Under the pieces are notes generated by a model. That model had not been told where the DNA came from. It ran no database searches and was given only the letters and a program-made list of their open reading frames with translations. 64,000 nucleotides of DNA, taken from the NCBI GenBank assembly GCA_963757565.1, contig CAVWSB010000002.1:304176-368175 (forward strand), in the 5' to 3' direction. The stretch is from PALSA-894 sp963757565 (GTDB taxonomy: Bacteria > Pseudomonadota > Alphaproteobacteria > Rhizobiales > Xanthobacteraceae). The position numbers and the translations under genes are program-made. Positions 1 to 9,110 of this stretch are shown piece after piece (the stretch's first letter is position 1; the number at the start of each line of letters is the position of its first letter).

Positions 1-746
1 TTCTCGACGAAGGCCGCCATGCCTTCCTTCTGGTCGTGCGTGGCGAACAGCGCCTGAAACGTGCGCCGCTCGAAGCGGATGCCCTCGGCGAGCGTCGTCT
101 CGAACGCGCGGTTGACCGCCTCCTTCGCGGTCATCACAGCGATGAGCGACATGGCGGCGATCGTCTCTGCCGCCTTCATCGCCTCGTCCATCAGGCTCGC
201 GGCCGGCACGACACGCGCGACAAGCCCGGAACGTTCGGCCTCGGCCGCGTCCATCATGCGGCCAGTGAGGTTGAGGTCCATCGCCTTCGCCTTGCCGATG
301 GCGCGGGTGAGCCGCTGCGTGCCGCCGATGCCCGGGATCACGCCGAGCTTGATCTCGGGCTGACCGAACTTCGCGGTGTCCGCCGCGATGATAATGTCGC
401 ACATCATTGCAAGCTCGCAGCCGCCGCCGAGCGCGAAGCCCGCGACCGCCGCGATCGAGGGCTTGCGCATGCGCGCGACGCGATCCCAGCTCGCCGCGAA
501 ATCCTCCTTGAACACATCCATGTGGCTCTTTCCGGACATCTCCTTGATGTCGGCGCCCGCCGCGAACGCCTTCTCCGAGCCGGTGATGACCACGCAGCCG
601 ATCGCGTCGTCGGCCTCGAAGATGTCGATTGCGGCGCTCATGTCGGCATTGACCTGCGCGTTCAGCGCATTGAGCGCCTGCGGCCTGTTCAGCCGGATGA
701 TGCCGACCTTGCCCTTGGTTTCGACGAGGATGGTTTCGTAAGCCAT
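1..746 (-). CDS. Enoyl-CoA hydratase/isomerase (crotonase), 3' end cut by window edge
   Basis: Crotonase-family enzyme, probably hydrating trans-2-enoyl-CoA to 3-hydroxyacyl-CoA in fatty-acid beta-oxidation. About 248 residues are visible of the usual ~257; the C-terminus lies beyond base 1. The oxyanion-hole stretch AFAAGADIKEM (about residues 60-70) and GGGCELA (about 107-113) are intact. The two catalytic glutamates of true hydratases are present, one in GGGCELA (E111) and one in GQPEIKLG (E131), which argues for hydratase rather than a divergent crotonase. The ATG at 746 opens MAYETILVE, the usual N-terminus of this group. The gene stands alone here. Family assignment is firm; the exact acyl substrate is not. 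Confidence 0.93.
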   Translation of the reverse strand, partial: MAYETILVETKGKVGIIRLNRPQALNALNAQVNADMSAAIDIFEADDAIGCVVITGSEKAFAAGADIKEMSGKSHMDVFKEDFAASWDRVARMRKPSIAAVAGFALGGGCELAMMCDIIIAADTAKFGQPEIKLGVIPGIGGTQRLTRAIGKAKAMDLNLTGRMMDAAEAERSGLVARVVPAASLMDEAMKAAETIAAMSLIAVMTAKEAVNRAFETTLAEGIRFERRTFQALFATHDQKEGMAAFVE

Positions 747-1419
747 GATGGATGTCCCGACGTTGTTTACTGCCGTCTGAGGTAGCGGAGGCTCGGATCG
801 GAGGCAAACGCTCGCATTCCCGTAGCGCGTTGCGCGCCCGAGCTTTGATCAACATTGCGCCCTTGAAACAGAAGGGCGCGCGGGACACCGGGGTCCTGAC
901 GGACCCACGGGCTTGCGCCTCTCGCGAGACGCAAGCGGGACGATGCTTTTTCGAAAAAGCGCCGTCCGGATTGTCGTGACCGCAAGTCCGCCATTTCTCC
1001 GGCGTCCCGCGCGCGATGTTTGAGGCTTGCTCTGCACGGCCCCCGGTGGACTGACCCTTTCGGGCTTCTGCGCTCGCGCGCAGAAACCTATCCACCGCTG
1101 ACGGGACAAACCGGTGGCGCGCGGTATGGCCCCGCGTGGCACCGGCCGCCATGGGTCCCAGGTGGCGCGCGGCAGGCGCGCCGGGACCGTGCAGCTTCAG
1201 CCGCTGCGCGTTGGGTGTACGTCTCGGCACCCCTGCGCAGCCACCGCCACCTCTCCGTATCTACCGACGTTCTGCAGACACCCTTGATGTGGAGAGGATA
1301 CTGGTTAATATTCCTAGATTAGGACGAAAGTATGACGCCGCGCTGGGCGTATGGACCCCGCCACTGTCCCGCGCTCGCTCCGCCCTCAGAAGATATGGCT
1401 GACCAGAAACGCCGCGCCG
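747..1419. other. Intergenic stretch without a supported gene
   Basis: About 670 bases upstream of the enoyl-CoA hydratase. Short open frames exist on both strands but none has a recognisable protein, a good ribosome binding site or a membrane or signal pattern. Promoter elements for the hydratase should lie near 750-850, but no clear -35/-10 pair could be picked out. Confidence 0.4.
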
Positions 1420-1602
1420 CTAATGCGCATCCGATCTCAGTCGAGAAATTATCGCTACGAGGCTTGCGGCCACTACGGCGAGCGAGCAAACGACCGATAT
1501 CCACGCCAGGGTGTCACCGCTGAATTGGATGCTGTATCGCCCAAGATTGAAGGCGGCGAGCGCCAGTATGAAGATTTGTGACAGAAAAAAACCCATCTTC
1601 AT
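1420..1602 (-). CDS. Small two-helix membrane protein, unknown
   Basis: A 60-residue frame starting MKMGFFLSQ at the ATG at 1602, with an AAGGA-like stretch about ten bases upstream. It carries two hydrophobic segments (about residues 3-22 and 28-50) separated by a short polar turn, and a basic C-terminus (SRLRSDAH), the layout of a small inner-membrane protein. An in-frame extension further upstream is polar and arginine-rich and is probably not translated. No family is recognised. Support is the hydrophobicity pattern and the start only. Confidence 0.45.
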   Translation of the reverse strand: MKMGFFLSQIFILALAAFNLGRYSIQFSGDTLAWISVVCSLAVVAASLVAIISRLRSDAH

Positions 1603-1701
1603 GACGCCCCCGATCCTTCTGTCATGGCCCGCCCAGCGTCGGCGAGGCACCGTGGGCACGGCGCTCGCCGTGCCCCGGACCGCCGTCAGATGGCTGCTTT
1701 C

Positions 1702-2208
1702 TCACACCCGTCCGAGAAAATCCCGCTTGCCGATGTCGACGCCCACCTGGCGCAGGATGTCGTAGGCGGTGGTGGCGTGGAAATAGAAATTCGGTAGCGC
1801 GAAGCCGAGGATGTACTGCCAGCCCTTCAGCGTCATGGTCTGTTGCGGGCCGATCGGAAAGGTCACGTCCTTCTCCGAACTGGCATCGACGTCGGCGTCC
1901 TTGAAGCCTTTCACGTAGTCGATGGTCTTGGCGATGCGCGCCTTGAGTTCGTCGAACGATTTTTCATCGTCGGGAAACTTCGGCGGCTCGCCGGTGAGAC
2001 GGCCGAGCGTGTTCTTGGCGAAATCGCAGGTGATCTGCACCTGCTTCACCAATGGAAACATGTCAGGCGTCAGCCGCGTCTGCAGCAGCACCGCCTGATC
2101 GATCTTTTTCGCCGCGCAATGCGCCGCAGCCTTGTCGAGAATTTTCGAGAGTGCGCCGAGCGTCTGCAGGAATGTCTGCGTGCCGACCGTGGACATCGAG
2201 AGAGACAT
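1702..2208 (-). CDS. DUF1993 domain protein
   Basis: A 168-residue protein of the DUF1993 family (four-helix, DinB-like fold; no established reaction). It begins MSLSMSTVGTQTFLQTL, and contains the family's features: SILDKAAAH-like early helix, TRLTPDMFPLVKQVQ, and a late histidine-rich NFYFHATTAYDILR segment close to the C-terminus. The ATG at 2208 follows AAGGAAA at a good distance and gives the usual family length; the frame stays open upstream but that part is unlike the family. It sits just downstream of gyrB on the same strand. Confidence 0.85.
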   Translation of the reverse strand: MSLSMSTVGTQTFLQTLGALSKILDKAAAHCAAKKIDQAVLLQTRLTPDMFPLVKQVQITCDFAKNTLGRLTGEPPKFPDDEKSFDELKARIAKTIDYVKGFKDADVDASSEKDVTFPIGPQQTMTLKGWQYILGFALPNFYFHATTAYDILRQVGVDIGKRDFLGRV

Positions 2209-2293
2209 GGGAGCGTTTCCTTGGGAGGTATCGATTGGGGAGCCGGCGGGTTGCCCGCCTGCGAGGATCAATATCGATGAAGGGAAGCCTGCG

Positions 2294-4721
2294 CTAGACG
2301 TCCACGCTCGCGGTGAGCGCATTCTCCTGGATGAAGTCGCGGCGCGGCTCGACGACGTCGCCCATCAGCTTGGTGAAGATGTCGTCGGCCTCGTCGGTTT
2401 CCTTCACCTTCACCTGCAGGAGCGAGCGCACGTTGGTGTCGAGCGTGGTTTCCCACAGTTGCTGCGGGTTCATCTCGCCGAGGCCCTTGTAGCGCTGCAG
2501 CGTGATGCCCTTGCGGCCTGCGGCGGTCACTGCATCGAACAGGCCGACCGGTCCGTGGATCGCGGTATCCTCGCCCTTGCGGCGCAGTATGCCGGTCCGC
2601 ATGTAGACCGCCTGCAGCGAGACGGCGTGCTCGTCGAGCTTGCGCGCGTCGGCCGAGCCGAGCAGCGCATGATCGATGATCGCCACTTCCTTCACGCCGC
2701 GCACCGTGCGTTCGAACCTGAAGCCGTCACCTTCCGTGAAATCGCCTTGCCAGCCGCGCTCGGTTTCCTCGCTCAGCGCATCGAGCCGCTTGGCGATGTA
2801 TTCGGCCGCCGCCATGCCCTTCGGCGCGTCGCCGAAGATCGCAGGACGCAGCACGCCCGCAATGGCCGCCTGTTCGACCACCTTGCGGCTATAGCGGCTG
2901 TGCAGGCCCGACAGAGTGTTGCGGATGTTGCGCGCTTCCTCGACGATCTGCTTCAGGTCCGCGCCCGCGCGTTCGTCGCCCGAATAGGGACGGAACACGG
3001 TGTCGTCGAGGCCCGTGTCGGTGAGGTAGTCTTCCAGCGCGTGCTCGTTCTTCAGGTACTGCTCGGATTTGCCGCGCGTGACTTTGTAGAGCGGCGCCTG
3101 CGCGATGTAGATGTAGCCGCGCTCGATCAGTTCGCGCATCTGGCGATAGAAGAACGTCAGCAGCAGCGTGCGGATGTGCGAGCCGTCCACGTCCGCGTCG
3201 GTCATGATGATGATCTTGTGGTAGCGCGCCTTCTCGACGTCGAACTCCTCCGAGCCGATGCCGGTGCCGAGCGCCATGATCAGCGTGCCGATCTGCTCGG
3301 ACGACAGCATCTTGTCGAAGCGCACGCGCTCCACGTTCAATATCTTGCCGCGCAAGGGCAGCACGGCCTGGAACGCGCGGTCGCGTCCCATCTTCGCGGA
3401 GCCGCCGGCCGAGTCGCCCTCGACGATCAGCAGTTCGGCCTTGGCGGGGTCGCGCTCCTGGCAGTCGGCGAGCTTGCCCGGCAGCGAGGTGATATCGTTA
3501 CCCTTCTTGCGCGTGAGCTCACGCGCCTTGCGGGCGGCTTCGCGCGCCGCGGCGGCCTCGATCACCTTGCCGACGATCACCTTGGCCTCGGAGGGGTGTT
3601 CCTCGAACCAGGCGCTGAGCGCGTCGTTGACCACCCCCTCGACCACCGGGCGCACCTCGGAGGAGACGAGCTTGTCCTTCGTCTGCGAGGAAAATTTCGG
3701 GTCCGGCACCTTGACCGAGAGCACCGCGGTCAGGCCTTCACGGCAGTCGTCGCCGGTGAGGTCCACCTTTTCTTTGCGCGTCGCCGGCGCCTTTTCGGCG
3801 TAGCCGGTGACCTGCCGGGTGAGCGCACCGCGGAAGCCCGCGAGATGCGTGCCGCCGTCGCGCTGCGGGATGTTGTTGGTGAAGCAAAGCACGTTCTCGT
3901 GGTAGCCATCGTTCCACCACAGCGCACACTCGACGCCGATGCCGGCGCGCTCGGTCTTGATGACGATCGGCGCCGGCACGAGGCCGCTCTTGTTGCGATC
4001 GAGGTATTTCACGAAGGCTTCGACGCCGCCGTCGTAGTGCAGTTCCTCGCGTTTCTCGACCGCATGGCGATTGTCGGTGAGCACGATCGTCACGCCGGAA
4101 TTGAGGAACGCGAGTTCGCGCAAGCGGTGTTCGAGCGTGGCGAAATCGAATTCGACCATCGTGAAGGTTTCGGTCGAGGGCAGGAACGAGACCTCGGTGC
4201 CGCGCTTCTCGACCGACTTCGCCGACGACGCTCAGCGGCGCGACTGCGTCGCCGTGCGCGAACTCCATGAAGTATTCTTTGCCGCCGCGCCGGATGCGCA
4301 GCTTCAGCCATTGCGAGAGTGCATTGACGACCGAAACGCCGACGCCGTGCAGGCCGCCCGACACCTTGTAGGAATTCTGGTCGAATTTTCCGCCCGCGTG
4401 TAGCTGCGTCATGATGACTTCGGCCGCCGAGACGCCTTCCTCGTGCAGGTCGGTCGGAATGCCGCGCCCGTCGTCGGTGACGGTGCACGAGCCGTCTGGA
4501 TTGAGCGTGACGGTCACCTGCGTGGCGTAGCCGGCGAGCGCCTCGTCGATGGCGTTATCGACGACCTCGTAGACCATGTGGTGCAGGCCCGAGCCGTCGT
4601 CGGTGTCCCCGATGTACATGCCGGGGCGCTTGCGAACCGCATCAAGGCCCTTCAGGACCTTGATGGATTCGGCGCCATAGTCGGCTTCTCGCGATGCTGT
4701 ATTACGGGCCGCTTCGGCCAT
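2294..4721 (-). CDS. gyrB: DNA gyrase subunit B (one frameshift near 4209)
   Basis: ATPase subunit of DNA gyrase, which with GyrA introduces negative supercoils. The N-terminal GHKL ATPase shows YEVVDNAIDEALAG, DDGRGIP and GGLHGVGVSVVN; the TOPRIM part shows LLIVEGDSAGGSAKMGRDR and MTDADVDGSHIRTL; the C-terminus has the conserved QRYKGLGEMNPQQLWETT. The gene is split between two frames: after HGDAVAPLSVVGE the sequence continues as EKRGTEVSFLPSTETF only if one base is dropped between about 4200 and 4222. With that correction it encodes 808 residues, a normal length. Since GyrB is essential, a sequencing error is the likely explanation. It ends the dnaA-dnaN-recF-gyrB block. Confidence 0.96.
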
Positions 4722-5049
4722 GCGGGGACCTTCGAATCGATGCCGGAAAATGTACGAGATTCGCGCGTGTGGTGTGACACGAAATATGGGTATCGCCTAG
4801 GGTAAAGTGAAGGTCCTTAAGTTATTGAATTATTAATCGTTTTTCGAGGTCCGGCGATCGCGATTCCGGCCCCTCCGAACGACCCGAATCCATGCCCTCG
4901 GACCCCGCCGCGTCGCGCTCTCGCCGGGCCCGTAGTCGGGGCCTGAAAATCTTCGGGCGGCGGCCTAGCAAGTAGTGTGTGACGAAAAGATCGGGACGTG
5001 ATTTTCTTGGGCCCTCAAGCGAAGCAGATCATGTCCGGGAGATACCCCA
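4722..5049. other. Divergent intergenic region between gyrB and a DUF3551 gene
   Basis: About 330 bases that must hold the gyrB promoter (minus) and that of the secreted DUF3551 gene (plus). An AT-rich patch at about 4815-4850 contrasts with the G+C-rich flanks. No operator or riboswitch was recognised. Confidence 0.35.
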
Positions 5050-5319
5050 ATGCGTACGCTAGCGGCGTTCGCGATCGTGATCGCGGCATCGAGCTTCACC
5101 GGCAGCGCGCACGCGGAACGCTATTGGCCCTGGTGCGCCCGTTACAACGGCTGGACCGTCGTGTGCGGCTTTGCCTCGTTCCAGCAGTGCCTGACGACGA
5201 TCAGCGGCGTGGGCGGATTTTGCGAGCAGAACGTGATGCCGCCGCCCGGCCCGGTCGCATACGGCTATGCGCACAAGCCGCGCCTGCATCACAAGCGCAG
5301 GCATCGCCACCGGCATTGA
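5050..5319 (+). CDS. DUF3551 family secreted protein
   Basis: An 89-residue protein with a signal peptide (MRTLAAFAIVIAASSF, cleavage near AHAE). The mature part is short, rich in cysteine and aromatic residues (YWPWCARYNG, VCGFASFQQCL), with the typical DUF3551 spacing, and ends in a basic His/Arg tail (KRRHRHRH). This family is abundant in Bradyrhizobium relatives and has no known role. The start ATG follows GGGAGATACCCCA. Confidence 0.85.
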   Translation: MRTLAAFAIVIAASSFTGSAHAERYWPWCARYNGWTVVCGFASFQQCLTTISGVGGFCEQNVMPPPGPVAYGYAHKPRLHHKRRHRHRH

Positions 5320-5340
5320 ACGAACCGGGCTCGGGCCGCC

Positions 5341-7311
5341 TCAATCCGCCGGCACCAGCGCCTCGCGCACGCGCTTGGCCAGTTCGGCCTTGCGATAGGG
5401 TTTGTTCAGCACCACGGCGCCGGGGGGCAGGCGTCCGCGCGCGGCCAGCGCCTCGAGCGCGTAACCTGATGTCAGCAGCACCCGCAAACCCGGCTGCAGC
5501 CGGCGCGCCGACTCGGCCAGTTCCCAGCCGTTGATGCCACCCGGCATGATCACGTCGGTGAACAACAGGTCAGCCCGCGCGCCGCCGGCGATCTTGTTGA
5601 GCGCATCGCGGCCGTCGGCCGCTTCGAGCACCCGATAGCCGAAGCTTTCCAGGCAGGTCACCGCATAGGCGCGCACGAACGGGTCGTCTTCGGTAACCAG
5701 AACCGTTTCGTGCCCGGACGGAATGATCTCAGGTTCCGTCATGAGCGGCGGCCGATCGGCGGGCGCAGTCGTGGCCGGCAGATAGATACGCACTGTCGTG
5801 CCCAGTCCCGGCTCGCTGTAGATCGCGACGTGCCCGTTCGACTGCTTCACGAAGCCGTACACCATGCTCAGCCCAAGCCCGGACCCCTTGCCGACGTCCT
5901 TGGTGGTGAAGAAGGGCTCGAAGACGCGTGCGAGCACATCCTTGGGAATGCCGTGGCCCTCGTCCGTGATCGAGATCATCGCGTAGCGGCCCGGACGCAC
6001 CTCGGGATGCACTTCGGCGTAACGGTCGTCGAGATGCATGTTGGCTGTCGTGATCGAGATGGCGCCGCCGCTCGGCATCGCGTCCTTGGCATTGATCGCC
6101 AGGTTGAGGATCGCGCTTTCGAGCTGACCCGGGTCCGCGTAGGCGCTGGCGAGTTCAGGATCGAGCGAGACACGGACCTCGATTTCCTCGCTCAAGGTGT
6201 GTTTCAGCAGCTTGCGCATGCCGCCGACGAGCTCGTTGCAGTTGATCTGAGTCGGTTGAAGCGTCTGACGCCGACCGTAGGCGAGGAGGCGCTGGGTGAG
6301 CTCGGCTCCGCGCTCGCCGGCGAGCGTGATGGAGTCCACGAGCTTTTGCAGTTCGGGCAGATCGGACAACTGCTCGCTCAGGAACTCGGCGTTGCCGACA
6401 ATGACCGTGAGCAGGTTGTTGAAGTCGTGTGCGATGCCGCCGGACAATTGCCCGACCGCCTCCATCTTCTGCGCTTGGACCAGCTTCTCTTCGGTCTGCT
6501 TGCGATCGCTAAGGTCGTGAATGATGCCGACAAAGGCGGACCCGCCGTCCTGCTTGGCCTCTCCCACGGACAGATACATCGGGAAGATCGAGCCGTCCTT
6601 GCGCCGCCCCGTGACCTCGCGTCCGATGCCGATGATTTTGCGCGTGTGACTACGGTGGTAGTTCTCCAGGTAGCGGTCGTGCTCGCCGCGATAGGGCTCG
6701 GGCATCAGGATCTTGACGTTCTCGCCTGTCACCTCCTCGGCGAGATAGCCGAACAGCTTCTCGCAGGCGCGGTTGAACAGCTGAATCCGCCCCTTGGGGT
6801 CGATCAGGATGACGCCGTCGACTGCGGTGTCCATCAGCGCGTCGAAGCGCGCGAGACTCTCGCGAAACACCTGATCGGCGCGCTGCCGCTCGCGCTCCTC
6901 GTTCTGGCGGCGCTCGGTGATGTCGCGGGTGACCTTGGCAAAGCCGATCAGCGTGCCGTCGCCGTCCTTGATCGGCTCGATGACGACGCTCGCCCAGAAT
7001 TCGCTGCCGTCCTTGCGCACGCGAATCGACTCTGCCTGATAGCGGCCGCGCCTTGCGTCTTCGAGCGCACGTTCAGGCTCGCCGTTGCGACGGGCTTCCG
7101 TCGTGTAGAACGTGCGGAAGTGCTGGCCGATGATTTCTTCCGCGCGATAGCCCTTGATACGTGACGCGCCGCTATTCCAGCTCTTCACGAGTCCTTCCGT
7201 GTCGAGCCTGTAGATCGCGTAATCCGTCACGCACTCCACGAGCATCGCAAACATGCGATCGCTCTCGTCCAGCGGTGCATCGTTGCCATTTTGCACGGAT
7301 GGGGATTGCAA
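5341..7311 (-). CDS. Hybrid sensor histidine kinase: PAS - FixL-like PAS - HisKA - HATPase - receiver
   Basis: A 656-residue cytosolic hybrid kinase without membrane segments. Order: PAS 1 (about 20-135), PAS 2 (about 150-272), dimerisation/phosphoacceptor domain with GGIAHDFNNLL (H295), ATP-binding domain with N-box NLAINAKDAM (N403/N407) and GKGSGLGLSMVYG, and a C-terminal receiver (about 535-655) with acidic pair EDD and phosphoacceptor D586 in LLFTDVIMP. PAS 2 closely resembles the heme PAS of FixL: MPEPYRGEHDRY keeps a histidine (H211) where the FixL heme ligand sits, and IIGIGREVTG keeps the distal arginine (R231). Oxygen or redox sensing is therefore possible but unproven, since many non-heme PAS domains share part of this motif. 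No separate response-regulator gene is adjacent. Confidence 0.92.
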   Translation of the reverse strand: MQSPSVQNGNDAPLDESDRMFAMLVECVTDYAIYRLDTEGLVKSWNSGASRIKGYRAEEIIGQHFRTFYTTEARRNGEPERALEDARRGRYQAESIRVRKDGSEFWASVVIEPIKDGDGTLIGFAKVTRDITERRQNEERERQRADQVFRESLARFDALMDTAVDGVILIDPKGRIQLFNRACEKLFGYLAEEVTGENVKILMPEPYRGEHDRYLENYHRSHTRKIIGIGREVTGRRKDGSIFPMYLSVGEAKQDGGSAFVGIIHDLSDRKQTEEKLVQAQKMEAVGQLSGGIAHDFNNLLTVIVGNAEFLSEQLSDLPELQKLVDSITLAGERGAELTQRLLAYGRRQTLQPTQINCNELVGGMRKLLKHTLSEEIEVRVSLDPELASAYADPGQLESAILNLAINAKDAMPSGGAISITTANMHLDDRYAEVHPEVRPGRYAMISITDEGHGIPKDVLARVFEPFFTTKDVGKGSGLGLSMVYGFVKQSNGHVAIYSEPGLGTTVRIYLPATTAPADRPPLMTEPEIIPSGHETVLVTEDDPFVRAYAVTCLESFGYRVLEAADGRDALNKIAGGARADLLFTDVIMPGGINGWELAESARRLQPGLRVLLTSGYALEALAARGRLPPGAVVLNKPYRKAELAKRVREALVPAD

Positions 7312-7522
7312 AGCAGTACCTGTGGGGCGGTCGCATGGCGGATCGCGGACGACTCATAATTCCACGTCCATCGTTAGCAAATTAGTGCGACTCGACCTGA
7401 AGGCAAAGCGGACGCGCTTACCGTGTGCGCGATTTTGGATACGCATTACCACGGTATGGTAACAGGCTGCCTCCGGGCGCGCCGCTCGGCGGTATCCCTA
7501 TGCTGTGCACACGGTATTGAAT

Positions 7523-8677
7523 CTACGCGCGCGCGACGAGCCCCGGGCTGACGGAAAAAATCTCCGCGCGCGATGCCACCTCGGCGAACGGTGCAGGATC
7601 CGCACCGGTCATCCACACCTGCGCCGACAGCGCGGCGAGCCCGTCGTAAAGCGCGGCACGCCGTGTTGGATCGAGATGCGCGATCACCTCGTCGAGCAGT
7701 AGCACCGGCGCGAAGCCGGTCATCGCGGCAACAAGTCCCGCATGCGCGAGCACGAGTCCGATCAGCAGCGCCTTCTGTTCGCCGGTGGAGGCTTGCGCGG
7801 CCGGAATCCCCTTCGGGCCGTACAACACCTCGAGATCGGTGCGATGCGGCCCATCGGTGGTGCGCCCGGCCGCAGCATCGCGTGCGCGCGTATCGCGCAA
7901 CACCGCGCGATACCGGTCTTCCACGTCAGTCGCGGGCTGCTCCAGCAGGGCGTTCTCGATCCAGCCGTCGAGCGCGACACCGGCCCAGGGAAAGTGCGAC
8001 GAGGGAAACGGCGAAACCGGATCGCGATTGGCGGTGAGCGCCGCGGCCAGGCGCCGTATCGTCTCGGCGCGTGCCGCCGCAACCGCGATCGCCACCTCGG
8101 CGGTCTCGTGCTCGATGGCATCGAGCCAATGCGGGTCCGGGTTGGGTTGCTCCAGCAGCCGGTTGCGCGAGCGCAGGCTCCGCTCCAGCGCGTTGACGCG
8201 GCTCGAATGCGTGCCGTCGACGGCGAGCACGAGGCGATCGAGAAAGCGCCGCCGTTCTGACGCGGGTCCGCCGAACAGCCCATCCATCGCGGGCGTCATC
8301 CAGATGACGCTGAGGTGATCCGCGAATGCCGCGGCTGATGCAGCCGGTTCGCCGTCGATGCGGAATTTGCGGCTGAGTGTCGCGCTCTCCAAAGCCAGCG
8401 GCTCGATCCCGGTGCCGAGCGTCGCCAGTCCAAGCGCACCTTCCAGTTCGGCGGCGACGGCCCATGAGCCGTCGCCCTCATTGAATGCGGCTTCGTCGAG
8501 CGTCGCGCGCCGCAGTCCGCGGCCCGGTGCAAGAAACGAGATCGCCTCGATCAGATTGGTTTTTCCCGCGCCGTTCGGGCCGACCAGCACCGCAAGCTGC
8601 GCGTCAACGCTCACCGCCGCCGCGCGGTAGCTGCGGAAGTTCGAGAGCGTAAGACGACGGATGCGAGTCGCGCTCAT
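7523..8677 (-). CDS. recF: DNA replication/repair protein RecF
   Basis: SMC-like ATPase that helps load RecA at gapped DNA. It has the N-terminal motif LTLSNFRSYR, Walker A GPNGAGKTNLIEA, the signature region STGEQKALLIGLVLAHA and Walker B VLLLDEVIAHLD. The start chosen is the ATG at 8677 (MSATRIRRLTLSNFR), preceded by GGGCGGGAA, giving 384 residues; an upstream in-frame ATG at 8734 would add 19 residues not typical of the family. It lies between dnaN and gyrB on the same strand, though a small opposite-strand gene intervenes between recF and dnaN. Confidence 0.95.
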   Translation of the reverse strand: MSATRIRRLTLSNFRSYRAAAVSVDAQLAVLVGPNGAGKTNLIEAISFLAPGRGLRRATLDEAAFNEGDGSWAVAAELEGALGLATLGTGIEPLALESATLSRKFRIDGEPAASAAAFADHLSVIWMTPAMDGLFGGPASERRRFLDRLVLAVDGTHSSRVNALERSLRSRNRLLEQPNPDPHWLDAIEHETAEVAIAVAAARAETIRRLAAALTANRDPVSPFPSSHFPWAGVALDGWIENALLEQPATDVEDRYRAVLRDTRARDAAAGRTTDGPHRTDLEVLYGPKGIPAAQASTGEQKALLIGLVLAHAGLVAAMTGFAPVLLLDEVIAHLDPTRRAALYDGLAALSAQVWMTGADPAPFAEVASRAEIFSVSPGLVARA

Positions 8678-8861
8678 CGGGTTCCCGCCCGGTCGCGCCA
8701 CGGTATCGAACGGGTTCCATAAACCATTGAGCAAATGTGGGAAAAGGCGCGCGCGGCATCACCGCAGCATGTGGAACGAATGTGGCAAGCAACGACTTCA
8801 ACCATGCAAGGAGAATGGTGGCCCCAGCGGCACACGCCAACACACAGGTTGGAGACAGGCG

Positions 8862-9110
8862 ATGCCCAAAACACTGCAAGAGAGTTTAACACGCCAGTTG
8901 TGCGATTCGGTCGATAACCTGCAGAAGCAGGTTCAGAAGGTCGAATTCTGGGCGTCCGCGGTGACAGGACTGGTGCAGCCCGTTCCTGACTACGAGCCCG
9001 AGACCACCGCGATTGCGCGCTATATCAAACCCGGTCGGCCCGCGCGCAAGCGTCTCCGCCGTCGCACCAAGGGCGAAGCAAACGCCGCCGCTAAACCCTC
9101 ATCGGCATGA
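8862..9110 (+). CDS. Small conserved-looking protein encoded against dnaN
   Basis: An 82-residue protein MPKTLQESLTRQL... that starts at an ATG preceded by GGAGACAGGCG, a convincing ribosome binding site. The first ~45 residues are amphipathic and helical (DSVDNLQKQVQKVEFWAS) with a PDYEPE turn; the last ~25 are strongly basic (PARKRLRRRTK). No domain is recognised. It runs opposite to the replication genes and its last 20 bases overlap the 3' end of dnaN tail to tail. The good start signal and non-random composition support it as real. Confidence 0.6.
   Translation: MPKTLQESLTRQLCDSVDNLQKQVQKVEFWASAVTGLVQPVPDYEPETTAIARYIKPGRPARKRLRRRTKGEANAAAKPSSA

Noticed and set aside
2132..4270. A 712-codon open frame on the plus strand, antisense to gyrB
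   Set aside because: It is the mirror of the G+C-rich gyrB codons (His/Arg/Leu/Ala-rich, no domain), a common artefact in high-G+C genomes; gyrB itself is certain.
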